Shown here: piece by piece, positions 35,660 to 43,732 of the stretch
Position numbering within the stretch: position 1 is the first letter of the stretch
Layout of the letters: each line of letters opens with the position of its first letter
DNA from: Verrucomicrobiales bacterium
GTDB lineage: Bacteria; Verrucomicrobiota; Verrucomicrobiia; Verrucomicrobiales; V1-33
NCBI GenBank assembly: GCA_947460575.1
Contig: CANHIJ010000009.1
Span: forward strand, 1 to 54,086
Length of the DNA stretch: 54,086 nucleotides
Direction of reading: 5' to 3'
Position numbers and translations under genes: made by a program
Notes under the pieces: generated by a model
What the model was told of the DNA's origin: nothing
Databases searched by the model: none
The model's input: only the letters and a program-made list of their open reading frames with translations

Positions 35660-36064
35660 TCACGCCGGGCCGCGCTGCGCTAAAACCATCGCGGCGGCGT
35701 AATGTTGAGTATGTGTTAGGCTGAGGCGGAATGCGGTGATGCCTTGAGCGGCCGCGGTGGCGGCGGCCTGGCCGTGCAGCTGGACGTGGGGGGCGCCGCG
35801 GGCGTCGTGAACGACTTCGATCTCGCGGAAGGCGGCGGCTTCGCCGAGGCCGGTGCCGAAGGCCTTGGCCACCGCTTCCTTGGCGGCGAAGCGGGCCGCG
35901 AAGCGGGGCACGGGATCGCGGTGGGAGCGGCAGTAGGCGACCTCGGCCTCGGTGAAGGCGCGGCGCAGGAAGGCTTCGCCGCCGCGCTCCAGGGCGCTCG
36001 CCATGCGGGCATTTTCTACGAGGTCGATGCCGGGGAAGAGTTCAGGAGAGGAAGGCGGAGGCAT
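35660..36064 (-). CDS. acpS: Holo-[acyl-carrier-protein] synthase (AcpS)
   Basis: AcpS transfers 4'-phosphopantetheine from CoA to the serine of acyl carrier protein, activating fatty acid synthesis in the cytoplasm. The 134-residue protein has the metal-binding start GIDLVENARM, the ARFAAKEAVAKAFGTGLGE motif with the catalytic Glu and Lys, and the C-terminal LSLTHTQHYAAAMV strand. The family often reads LSHD/E where this one reads LTHTQ. The ATG at 36064 was chosen, 7 codons inside the frame. Divergent from the Nudix gene, convergent with the lipoprotein gene. Confidence 0.92.
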   Translation of the reverse strand: MPPPSSPELFPGIDLVENARMASALERGGEAFLRRAFTEAEVAYCRSHRDPVPRFAARFAAKEAVAKAFGTGLGEAAAFREIEVVHDARGAPHVQLHGQAAATAAAQGITAFRLSLTHTQHYAAAMVLAQRGPA

Positions 36065-36165
36065 GTGGGGGCCGGGACATGGCACGGGATGGGGGGAGAA
36101 GCACGGAGAAATGGGGCCGGGGCTGCGCTTGCGCGGGGGCCATCGCTTTCCTCAGTTGGGGAAAG

Positions 36166-36732
36166 ATGAAGGCGCACCAACGATTTCGACACTGCCCGAG
36201 CTGCGGCGAGGCTTTTCCTGGGGGCGCGGCCGCGGATCCGCTGCGCTGCGGGGCCTGTGGGTTTGTCTATTATTTTGGCCCCACCTGTGCCACCGCGGCC
36301 CTGCTGATTGACGCGGCGGGCCGGGCGCTCTTTATCCGGCGGGCCAAGGCGCCCGCAGAGGGCCAACTGGGGATGCCAGGGGGCTTTATCGGCGAAGGCG
36401 AAACCGCGGAAGAGGCGGTGCGGCGCGAGTTTGTCGAAGAAGTGGGCTTTGCCCCCGAGGAGCTAGACTTCCTCTGTTCCTATCCAAATTCTTACGATTA
36501 CAAAGGAGTGACCTATCCAGTGCTGGACTTTTTCTTTGTGGCCCGGGCGCGCGGCGACGAGGAACCGCAGGCGCTCGACGGAGTGGCTAGCGTGCATTGG
36601 CTCGACCCGCTGGCGGTGGACCCAGCGGAAATCGCGTTTCCCTCGATGGTGCAAGCGCTGGAGTGCTACCGGCGGCGGCGGGATCCGGCGCGGCCCGGTT
36701 TTCTCTTGCCGGAAGGGGCAATGCGGGATTGA
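36166..36732 (+). CDS. Nudix hydrolase with N-terminal zinc ribbon
   Basis: The 188-residue protein has a zinc ribbon (CPSCGEAF and LRCGACGF, about 9-36) and a full Nudix box starting GGFIGEGETAEEAVRREF and running into VEEVGF. It hydrolyses a nucleoside diphosphate linked to another group; NADH pyrophosphatase NudC carries a similar ribbon, but the NudC SQPWPFPxS motif is absent, so the substrate is open. A GGGGAAAG stretch precedes the ATG at 36166. The lpxI gene begins 8 bp after the stop, so the two are probably cotranscribed. Confidence 0.88.
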   Translation: MKAHQRFRHCPSCGEAFPGGAAADPLRCGACGFVYYFGPTCATAALLIDAAGRALFIRRAKAPAEGQLGMPGGFIGEGETAEEAVRREFVEEVGFAPEELDFLCSYPNSYDYKGVTYPVLDFFFVARARGDEEPQALDGVASVHWLDPLAVDPAEIAFPSMVQALECYRRRRDPARPGFLLPEGAMRD

Positions 36733-36740
36733 ACAAAGCT

Positions 36741-37553
36741 ATGCAGAACATTCCGGAAACCCTTGGCATCATCGCCGGCAGCGGCGCCTACCCTGCGGCA
36801 ATGGCGGCGGGGGCGCGGCGCGCGGGAGTGGCGCGGGTGGCCGTCGCAGCCTTTGTAGGGGAGACTGATCCGGCGCTAGAGGCTGGGGTGGAGGCTTGGG
36901 AGTGGCTCAAGGTCGGCCACTTGGGAAAACTGAGCAAATTTCTGCGCCGCGAGGGAGTCAGCCAGGCGGTGATGTGCGGCCAGATCGCGCCGAAGAATCT
37001 TTTCGCCCTCAGCCCGGACTTGCGGCTGCTCATGATGTTGGCGCGGCTTAAGGAGCGCAATGCGGAGACCTTATTTGGGGGCATCGCCGACGAGCTCGCC
37101 AAGGACGGCATCACGCTGCTCTCGGCGGTGAGCTTTTTGCAGGACCACCTCCCTGCCGCGGGCCACCTCTGCGGGCCGACGCGGCGGGCCAAGGATTTGG
37201 CCGATGTCGACTTTGGCTTAAAAATAGCGCGCGAGTGCAGTCGGCTCGACATCGGGCAAACCGTGGTGGTGCGGCGCGGCACGGTGCTGGCGGTGGAGGC
37301 CTTTGAGGGGACTAACGAATGCATCCAGCGCGGCGGCCAGCTGGGCAAGGGCCGGGCCACCGTGGTTAAGGTGAGCAAGCCCCAGCAAGATTTTCGCTTC
37401 GACGTCCCCGTAGTGGGCCCGCAGACCATTGCAGCCGCAGGAGCGGCGGGGGTCGCGGTGGTCGCGATCGAGGCCGGCCGCACCCTCTGGCTCGAGCCGG
37501 AGGCCACCGCCCGGCTCTGCGAGCAGTGGGGGGTCACCCTGGTGGCGGTTTGA
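36741..37553 (+). CDS. lpxI: UDP-2,3-diacylglucosamine pyrophosphatase (LpxI)
   Basis: LpxI cleaves UDP-2,3-diacylglucosamine to lipid X and UMP in lipid A synthesis, replacing the unrelated LpxH. The 270-residue protein matches the DUF1009 family: LGIIAGSGAYPAAMA at the start, VGHLGKLSKFLRREGV, MCGQIAPKNLF, and a C-terminal half with DIGQTVVVRRGTVLAVEAFEGTNECIQRGG, KVSKPQQDFRFDVPVVG and AGVAVVAIEAGRTLWLE. Its presence implies that the cell makes a lipid A outer membrane. It directly follows the Nudix gene. Downstream lies a 500-bp non-coding stretch holding a palindromic repeat. Confidence 0.93.
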   Translation: MQNIPETLGIIAGSGAYPAAMAAGARRAGVARVAVAAFVGETDPALEAGVEAWEWLKVGHLGKLSKFLRREGVSQAVMCGQIAPKNLFALSPDLRLLMMLARLKERNAETLFGGIADELAKDGITLLSAVSFLQDHLPAAGHLCGPTRRAKDLADVDFGLKIARECSRLDIGQTVVVRRGTVLAVEAFEGTNECIQRGGQLGKGRATVVKVSKPQQDFRFDVPVVGPQTIAAAGAAGVAVVAIEAGRTLWLEPEATARLCEQWGVTLVAV

Positions 37554-38069
37554 GAAAGCGGCCCGCCGCGCCCGCCCGGCCTAGCGCGACGTCATTTTCC
37601 GCCCCTCCATTTAACTGGTAAGGCCCGCCGGGGCCGACATCTCAAGCGGGGGAGGGGCTGCCGCCCCAAGGGCCTGGCGGTCGGCGGTCGGCGGAATTTA
37701 AATACACGAGCGCATTGGGAAGCGCTAGTTGGAAATAGCGTCGCTTGAGGGGAATTTAACCGCCACGCCATCTCCTGAACAACGCTTGCACAAGTTGCGG
37801 AGCAAGCACGAGTCCCGGCGGGCGGCGGGCCACATTCATCGCGCTGCGGCGCTCCTGCAGAGTGCACTGGGTTGCTGCTAACTGTACCCAGGGCGTTGCC
37901 CTGGGCTGGAATGCAAAGCCCCGTTGGGGCTTGGGCAGCAAAATGACCTGGAACGCACATGAGCTGACCAATGGCGGTGCCTATGGGCGGCACCTGCCCT
38001 GAAGGGGCCTCGCATGACAGGGCGTCACTTGCTGGTGCGGCGCGATCGCGGGTGGCGCCGCCATTTGGT
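37554..38069. other. Intergenic region between lpxI and dnaX, with palindromic repeat
   Basis: No supported gene in this 516-bp gap between two convergent genes. It has several short palindromes near the lpxI end (GGCCC and GGGCC arms near 37620) and the repeat at 37752-38036. Longer open frames here translate the repeat and are rejected. Confidence 0.65.
37752..38036. repeat. Palindrome-rich intergenic repeat, second family
   Basis: Two adjacent hairpins with GTT loops mark the element: CCCAGGGC and GCCCTGGG (37887-37905), then AAGCCCC and GGGGCTT (37916-37932). They follow GCGCTGCGGCGCTCCTGCAG, and smaller inverted repeats flank them. From memory, elements with this hairpin pair recur in intergenic DNA of Verrucomicrobiota and some related phyla, where they are often misannotated as short proteins. 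There is only one copy in this window. Confidence 0.6.
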
Positions 38070-39935
38070 TTAGGGGCGCTTGGTGATGGTGGCTTCGAAG
38101 AGGCGGAGGGCTTCTTTGATGAGGGGGTCGTTTTGAAATTCGGCTTCATCGAAGCTGGCGGGTGCAGCCTTGGGGGCGGGCGCGGGGGTAGGCGGCGCGG
38201 CCGGAGCGCTGGCGGCGGGGGTGGGATCGAGGACGATGGCTTGGCTGAGGAGGTCGGCGCGGAGCTCCATTTTGGCGAGGAGGCGGCGCCCGGCCAAGCG
38301 GCTGAGGATTTCCTCTAAGGCGGCGCGGATGGAGGGCCGCTCCAGGGTTTGCACCGCCATGGGTTGGTCGGCGGGGGCTCCCAAATAAAAGTGGCGCTCG
38401 TCCTCGGAGAGAAAGTGCAGTTCGGCGGCATAGCTGGACTGGAGGGCAAATTTTTTGGTGAACTCGGCCTGGGTGGCTCGCCAGAGGGCCTCGCCTTGCA
38501 GTGCGGGGAGAGCCGCGGCAGGGGGAGCGGCGGGGAGCGGGGCCGCGGCAGTTTCCGAGGGAATGGGGCGCGACTCGGCGGGAGCCGTGGGAGCGGGAGG
38601 CTCGGCGGGAGCGAGGGGCTCGGCGGCGGCCAAATTGGCGCGGACTTGATCGCGCAGCGAGCCCAAGGAGAGGGAGGGGTCGGGGGCGGCGGGGGCGAGG
38701 GGAGTGCGCGGGGGGGCTCTGTCGAGGGGGGCTTGAGGGGAAGGGGAGGGGCGAGCGGCGGCGGGGCGGGCGGGCGCTTTTTCGGCGGGGGGCGCAGCGC
38801 CGCCGAGGGAAAGGCGGAGGGCGTTGACGACGGCGCTGAGGCTGACTTCGCCGAGGGTTTGGGCGGCCTTGATGAAAGCGATTTCGCAGTAGAGCCGCTT
38901 GTTGGGGGCCCACTTCATGTTGACCTCGGCTTCGGCGAATTGGTCGATGAGGAGCATCAACTTCTCGTTGTCCTGCAATTCCGCTTGTTCGGCTAGGCTG
39001 AGGGCGAATTCTGGCGGGAGGTCCTGGGAGGCGGCGGCGGGGTCGACGCGGTGGACGAGGAGGTTGCGGAAGTGGAAGATGAGATCCGCGATGAGGCGGG
39101 AGAGGTCCTTGCCGGATTCGGCTTGGTGGTGGAGTTGGCTGAGGGCGCTAGCGGTTTCGTTGCGCAAGAGAGCGCCACCGAGGTCGGAGATGGTGCGGTG
39201 GCTAGTGAAGCCGAAGATGTCGAGGACGTCCTGTTCGCGGATGTGGTGGCCACAGAAGGCCACCATTTGATCGAGCATGGACTGGGCGTCGCGCATGCCT
39301 CCGTCGGCTCCGGTGGCCAGGGCGTGGGCGGCGAGGGGGTCGAGGACGAGATTTTCCAGCTCGGCGATGTGGAGGAGATGCTGCCCGATGATGGGGGTGG
39401 GGATGCGGCGCAGATCGAAGCGCTGGCAGCGGCTCAGGATGGTGGGGAGAATTTTGTGGGCTTCAGTGGTGGCGAAGATGAACTTTACGTGGGGCGGGGG
39501 TTCCTCCAGGGTTTTGAGCAGGGCATTGAAGGCCGAGGCGGAGAGCATGTGGACCTCATCGATGTAGTAGATGCGGAAATTCCCCACCGCGGGGGCATAG
39601 CTGACGGTTTCGCGGAGGGAGCGGATGTCGTCGACGCTGTTGTTGGAGGCGCCGTCGATTTCGGTGACGTCGAGGCTGCGGCCTTCGGCGATCTCGACGC
39701 AGATGGAATCGTTGGGGTCGAAATCGACCTTGGGGCCGCCGGGGCAGTTGAGGGCCTTGGCGAAGATGCGGGCGGTGGAGGTTTTTCCCGTGCCGCGGGG
39801 GCCCACGAAGAGGTAGGCGTGGGCGAGGCGGTTTTGGGCAATGGCGTTGCGCAGGGTGCGGACCACGTGGTCCTGGCCGAGCACGTCGTCGAAGGTTTGG
39901 GGGCGGTATTTTCGGGCGAAGACCTGATAGTTCAC
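38070..39935 (-). CDS. dnaX: DNA polymerase III subunit gamma/tau (DnaX)
   Basis: DnaX is the AAA+ motor of the clamp loader that places the sliding clamp on DNA. The 621-residue protein starts at a GTG (39935) as MNYQVFARKYRPQTFDDVLGQ, the standard family opening. It has Walker A GPRGTGKTSTAR (about 45), YIDEVHMLS Walker B, LEEPPPHVKFIFATTE and a sensor segment. The region after LNCPGG normally holds a four-cysteine zinc site but here reads PKVDFDPNDSICVEIAEGRS, so the zinc site is lost. A Pro/Ala-rich linker (about 375-480) leads to a tau-like tail ending FEATITKRP. No frameshift motif for a short gamma form was identified. Confidence 0.94.
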   Translation of the reverse strand: MNYQVFARKYRPQTFDDVLGQDHVVRTLRNAIAQNRLAHAYLFVGPRGTGKTSTARIFAKALNCPGGPKVDFDPNDSICVEIAEGRSLDVTEIDGASNNSVDDIRSLRETVSYAPAVGNFRIYYIDEVHMLSASAFNALLKTLEEPPPHVKFIFATTEAHKILPTILSRCQRFDLRRIPTPIIGQHLLHIAELENLVLDPLAAHALATGADGGMRDAQSMLDQMVAFCGHHIREQDVLDIFGFTSHRTISDLGGALLRNETASALSQLHHQAESGKDLSRLIADLIFHFRNLLVHRVDPAAASQDLPPEFALSLAEQAELQDNEKLMLLIDQFAEAEVNMKWAPNKRLYCEIAFIKAAQTLGEVSLSAVVNALRLSLGGAAPPAEKAPARPAAARPSPSPQAPLDRAPPRTPLAPAAPDPSLSLGSLRDQVRANLAAAEPLAPAEPPAPTAPAESRPIPSETAAAPLPAAPPAAALPALQGEALWRATQAEFTKKFALQSSYAAELHFLSEDERHFYLGAPADQPMAVQTLERPSIRAALEEILSRLAGRRLLAKMELRADLLSQAIVLDPTPAASAPAAPPTPAPAPKAAPASFDEAEFQNDPLIKEALRLFEATITKRP

Positions 39936-40029
39936 GCCAGAAGGGAAGCCGAAGGTGGCCAGTCGGCAAGGGGGAGAAATGGGTGGAAAAATGGGCCAGA
40001 CGCGGGAAGTGCGGGGCGCGTTCCGGTCG

Positions 40030-43000
40030 TCAGGGCCGGGCGACGCGGAGGCGCCAGAAGCGGCGGGGTGCGGCGGGCTCCGGTGGCGGCCACTGCCAGA
40101 GGGTGCGCTGGGGGCCGAAGGCGGCGGGCTGGACTTCTGGGGCGGGGAGCCAGGGGCCAGCGAGGTCGCCGCGCTCCCAGCTGATCCGGAGCCAGGGGTC
40201 GGGATTGAGCGTGAGGGCGGATGGGGGGAATGCCGCAGAATCGGAAGGGGCGTCGCCCCGAGTGGGATCAGTGATTTGGGCGAATTCCAGCAGGTTGGGG
40301 CGGCCGTCGGCGTCGGGGTCGCTGTTGGGGGCGCGGGCGATGGCGCGGAGGCCGTGGGATTCGGCCCAGGCGAGGTAGGGGTCGGTGGGGAGGGGAGGCA
40401 GGCCGAGGCCTGCGAGGGAAGCGCCGGAGTTGAGGGTGGCGAAGCGGGCATTGGGGAGGTCGAAGCCGGTGCTGCCGGTGGCGATTTCGGGGCGCAGGGC
40501 GAGGTTTTGATCGGCGGAGGAAGGCTGGCCGGGACCGGCGCTCCAGGCGCTGCCGGGATCTTGGCCGATGCGGCCGAAGACGTCGCTGCGCACGCCGTCG
40601 GCGACAATTTCGAGGGCGTCGTCGCCATTGAAGTCGAGGTTGCTGCCTTTGAGGAAAACGGCTTGGCCTGCGGGGTTGCAAAAGAGGGTGTGGGGATCGG
40701 CTTCAGCGAAGGAGGGGGACGGGGAGGGGAGAAGTCCCGCGGCGACGAGGGCTTCGCCGACGGCGGCTTCTCCGACCACGACCACCTGACCGGCTGGGAG
40801 GAGGGCCGGGCTGTTGGCGGGGACTACGAGGAGGGTTTGCGCCAGCTTGGTGGGACTGAGAGAGCCGTTGGTGTAGCGGAGCACCTCCCAGCGGAGCCGG
40901 GCCAGATCGAGCGTTTCACCGCTGGCGTTGTAGAGCTCCAGGGCCCGGGATCCATTTTCACCGGGGCCGGGGGACGCTGGGGGCTCAATGTATTGGCTAA
41001 AAAGCAGTTGGCCCGAAGCCTCGGCGCTGCGCACCGCCAGGCTGGCATAGGCGGGGGCGTAGCCCGCGGCGCGGGCGCGCAGGGCGATGGCGCGGCGCGG
41101 CTCGACCAAGGGCGAAAAGGGCACCCGGAGGGGCACCGCGGCGCTGGGTTGGGCCGACGTCAAGGTGACCCCATCCAGGGCAAACTGCACTCGCTGGTCG
41201 CGCCAGCTCTCCAAGTGAACGGTGACGGGGGCCGCGGGCGGCGGCTGCAGGGAGACCGTGGCCCAAGGCGCGAACTCGGCGGACTCGTCGAGTTCGCTGG
41301 GCGACACCGTCAAGCGGAGCGATGGGGCCGGGGAGCGGTCGATGTCCAGGAAAACGGCGTAGTGGTCCGACGCGATTTCGCTGAGTTCCGGCCGGGGCAA
41401 GCTCCGGCGCTTGGGCAAGCCATCGGCTTGGGATTCCCTACGGCTGTTGTAGACTTCGCCGCGGGCTTGGCCGTTGGCTTGGAGCCGCTGGGGGAGGAAA
41501 AAGTAGTCGAAGCGGGCGTCGAAAAGATTAAACGTGGCGCCAGTCGATCCATCGGCTTGAAAGAGGGTCGGGGCGAAGAGGCCTGCGGGATTGAAGCCCT
41601 GATGGGGGTAGACGCTGGAGGCGGGGGCAAAGGGCGGCGCGCTGTAGGGCAGGACAAGCCCCGGCGGAGTCGCCAGGTCGGAACCCAGCTGATAGGACTG
41701 CGGCAGGCTGGCACCGGCGGCGAGGAGGTAGCTGGAAGTGGCGTAGCTGAGGGCCGGAAGGTAAAGGGTATCGACGGCGTTGCAGTCGCCGCCGAGGACC
41801 ACGTCGTCGCTTTCCGGGCGCAGGCCCGCTTGGGCGAGGAATTCGCGGATGCGGTAGGCTTCCACCGCCTTGCGAAAGCGGTCGGCGTCGCCCGTGCCCG
41901 CTTTGAGGTGGACATTGACCACGTGGAGGTCGGGGCCTGGGAGGTCGAGGGTCGTGAAGAGGGGAAAGCGGGTCAATTCCTGGCGGCCCGCCACGCCGCG
42001 GCCGATTTGGACGCGGCGGACGATGGGGTAGCGGCTGGCGGTGAAGAGGCAGGCGCCGTCGCCGAAGTCGCCGGGGCGGTAGGTCTGCCCGGCGAAGGCC
42101 TCGCCTTCCGCGGCCCAGAAGGCCGCTCCCCCCGGGAAGCCCACCTGCTCCAGCAGCGCCCGGGCGTCGCCGAAGTCGCCGCCATTGGACACTTCCTGGA
42201 GCAAGAGCACGTCGGGGCTGAGGCGCTCCACCACTTCGCGCACCGCGGCGAATTCGGCACTTCCCGGGGCCCCCAGGCCAAGGCGCACGTTGAGCGTGAC
42301 CAGCCGCAGCGCGTTGGGGGCGCTCCGCGCCGGGCGGTCGGCGTCCACGATCTGCAGTCCGGCGCCTGCCAAGCCCATGCTGGCATCGCCGGCCCACACC
42401 GCCGCCTCGGCAAAGCCGTCCGGAATCCCGTCCAGCGGAGCGCGGACCGAAAACTGGACCGATCCGCTGGCCAGGACCCGCACCGAGGTCGGCAATTCCA
42501 GGGGACCCTCCGCCCGGAGGGCCACCTCCACCGGCTGAGGGGGCGCGGGGCTGAGGCGGAACGTGCCCACGGCAGATTCCCCCTCCCGGAGCAGGCCGGG
42601 GCTGAAGCTCAGAGCGCTCCGGGGGGCCACGGCGCCGAAGACTTGCCCCGCGTTCAGGGTCCCCGGCGAGGCCGGGAAGGGGCCCTGCCAGGTGAAATCT
42701 CCCGCCGCCGCGCCCGCGCCGCGCAGCTGCAAGGAGTGGCCCACCGGGGTGCTGGCGCTCTCCCCGACCCCCAGGTTTGACAAAAAAAGGCCGTCGGCGG
42801 CCCCGCCCAGCGCGGCAAAACTCCCGTCGTAGGCAAACCACTGCAGCACCTGGGCCGAGCTGCGCGCCACCAGGGCCACGCCGTCGGGATCCCCATTTTG
42901 TAGGCCTGCGAGGGCAAACCAGCGGGCCCCAAAACCGCCCCCGGCCTCGTCTGGGAGGCGACCGCTCAGGGGCACCACGAGGTAGACCGCCCGGCTGCTC

Positions 43001-43185
43001 CCATTGTAAAAAACCAAGTCGTAGGCCGCCAAATCCGTGCCCGCGGGCCCGGCGATTTCCACGCCCTCTCCCGCGTCGCTGCCCGAGTTGTCGTAGTGCA
43101 GCTCGTTGATGAAGGGCTCCGCGGCCGCCAGGCGCGCCGTCCCCGCCAAAAAGCCGATCAAAAGTGCCCAGGAAAAGCGCCGCAT
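40030..43185 (-). CDS. Secreted lamin-tail endonuclease/exonuclease/phosphatase protein
   Basis: A 1051-residue exported nuclease-like protein. It has a signal peptide (MRRFSWALLIGFLAGTARLA), an N-terminal lamin-tail domain (FINELHYDNSGSDAGEGVEI), and an endonuclease/exonuclease/phosphatase domain at about 290-615. That domain shows LVTLNVRLGLG, LLLQEV with the metal-binding Glu, VVNVHLKAG, GGDCNAVD and a closing SDHYAVFLDID. A second lamin-tail segment is near 720-900, and a C-terminal DPDADGRPNLLEF module (about 957) ends RRFWRLRVARP. The set resembles extracellular nucleases of the ExeM type. The ATG at 43185 follows a GGGGGGAG stretch. The strand bias of the DNA reverses inside this gene. 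dnaX lies 94 bp downstream. Confidence 0.87.
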   Translation of the reverse strand: MRRFSWALLIGFLAGTARLAAAEPFINELHYDNSGSDAGEGVEIAGPAGTDLAAYDLVFYNGSSRAVYLVVPLSGRLPDEAGGGFGARWFALAGLQNGDPDGVALVARSSAQVLQWFAYDGSFAALGGAADGLFLSNLGVGESASTPVGHSLQLRGAGAAAGDFTWQGPFPASPGTLNAGQVFGAVAPRSALSFSPGLLREGESAVGTFRLSPAPPQPVEVALRAEGPLELPTSVRVLASGSVQFSVRAPLDGIPDGFAEAAVWAGDASMGLAGAGLQIVDADRPARSAPNALRLVTLNVRLGLGAPGSAEFAAVREVVERLSPDVLLLQEVSNGGDFGDARALLEQVGFPGGAAFWAAEGEAFAGQTYRPGDFGDGACLFTASRYPIVRRVQIGRGVAGRQELTRFPLFTTLDLPGPDLHVVNVHLKAGTGDADRFRKAVEAYRIREFLAQAGLRPESDDVVLGGDCNAVDTLYLPALSYATSSYLLAAGASLPQSYQLGSDLATPPGLVLPYSAPPFAPASSVYPHQGFNPAGLFAPTLFQADGSTGATFNLFDARFDYFFLPQRLQANGQARGEVYNSRRESQADGLPKRRSLPRPELSEIASDHYAVFLDIDRSPAPSLRLTVSPSELDESAEFAPWATVSLQPPPAAPVTVHLESWRDQRVQFALDGVTLTSAQPSAAVPLRVPFSPLVEPRRAIALRARAAGYAPAYASLAVRSAEASGQLLFSQYIEPPASPGPGENGSRALELYNASGETLDLARLRWEVLRYTNGSLSPTKLAQTLLVVPANSPALLPAGQVVVVGEAAVGEALVAAGLLPSPSPSFAEADPHTLFCNPAGQAVFLKGSNLDFNGDDALEIVADGVRSDVFGRIGQDPGSAWSAGPGQPSSADQNLALRPEIATGSTGFDLPNARFATLNSGASLAGLGLPPLPTDPYLAWAESHGLRAIARAPNSDPDADGRPNLLEFAQITDPTRGDAPSDSAAFPPSALTLNPDPWLRISWERGDLAGPWLPAPEVQPAAFGPQRTLWQWPPPEPAAPRRFWRLRVARP

Positions 43186-43491
43186 CGCTCCCCCCCATAG
43201 CCCAGATCTGGCCCCAAGCCAAGCGGGGGCCGCCAAAATCCACCGCCCCCAGCCGCGGCAGCGCCACATGGAGCGGAGATTAAAATTTTCCGCGCGGCCG
43301 GGCGCGGAGGCCTCCGCCGCCCTAGCATTTAGTGGGCCGCGGCCGCCAGCCTTGATTTTACGGGGCTTGCGGCCGCGGCGGGCCGAGGCAACTCCTTTTT
43401 TAAGGCAAAACGGGGCGCCGCGGGGCCGGGCGATTTCCGCCCTGGGCGAGCCCATCGGGCCCCTCGGAGCGACGAAAAATGTAAATTCCCC

Positions 43492-43521
43492 TTGAGTGAC
43501 CCACTGAATATTGTGTATGGA
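43492..43521 (+). promoter_or_regulatory. Predicted nrdBA promoter
   Basis: TTGAGT (43492-43497) and TATGGA (43516-43521) are spaced by 18 bases, and the first NrdR-like box fills the spacer. Both hexamers are imperfect. The coincidence with the boxes raises confidence. Confidence 0.4.
43501..43516 (+). promoter_or_regulatory. NrdR-box-like site 1
   Basis: CCACTGAATATTGTGT matches the NrdR-box form ACACAATATATTGTGT at 13 of 16 positions (counting A/T at the degenerate ones). It lies between the predicted -35 and -10 of the nrdBA promoter, where NrdR would block RNA polymerase when dATP is high. Confidence 0.6.
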
Positions 43522-43531
43522 GTCCGCCGGT

Positions 43532-43547
43532 CGTCAATCTGTAGTGG
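43532..43547 (+). promoter_or_regulatory. NrdR-box-like site 2
   Basis: CGTCAATCTGTAGTGG matches the NrdR-box form at 10 of 16 positions and begins exactly 31 bp after the first box, about three helical turns, which is the spacing typical of paired NrdR boxes. It is a weaker match, supported mainly by its spacing. Confidence 0.45.
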
Positions 43548-43732
43548 GTACCCCCAAAAATCCCTTATGCCTCCGATTCCTTGCCTTGATGCCTAAAAAC
43601 AGCCTCTAGAGCACTCCCGGCCGCCCGCCAGGAACGTAGCCAACAAGTAGAACCGCCGCCGAAACTCCACCGATCGCCCCCCCGCGCCGCCCTCCGCCCC
43701 CGCCCCTTTTCAACCCCTTCACTCCTCATCTC

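Larger units (their letters stand above)
43186..43732. other. Divergent intergenic region between the secreted nuclease and nrdB
   Basis: About 547 bp with no gene. The left half (43186-43480) is GC-rich and continues an unsupported open frame of the nuclease. The right half holds a predicted promoter and two NrdR-box-like sites (43492-43547), then a C-rich leader of about 185 bp before nrdB. The leader was not seen to fold into a recognised riboswitch. Confidence 0.55.

Noticed and set aside
37592-38149. A 185-residue minus-strand frame between dnaX and lpxI
   Set aside because: It runs through the palindromic repeat and overlaps dnaX; composition and repeat content argue against a protein.
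39955-42780. A 941-residue open frame opposite the secreted nuclease and the dnaX start region
   Set aside because: Low-complexity Gly/Arg/Glu-rich translation with no domain. The minus strand carries the nuclease with signal peptide and catalytic motifs.
41000-43732. The skew switch as a replication origin
   Set aside because: The change is G-rich to C-rich along the + strand, the sense expected at a terminus; no cluster of DnaA boxes or dnaA gene was seen.
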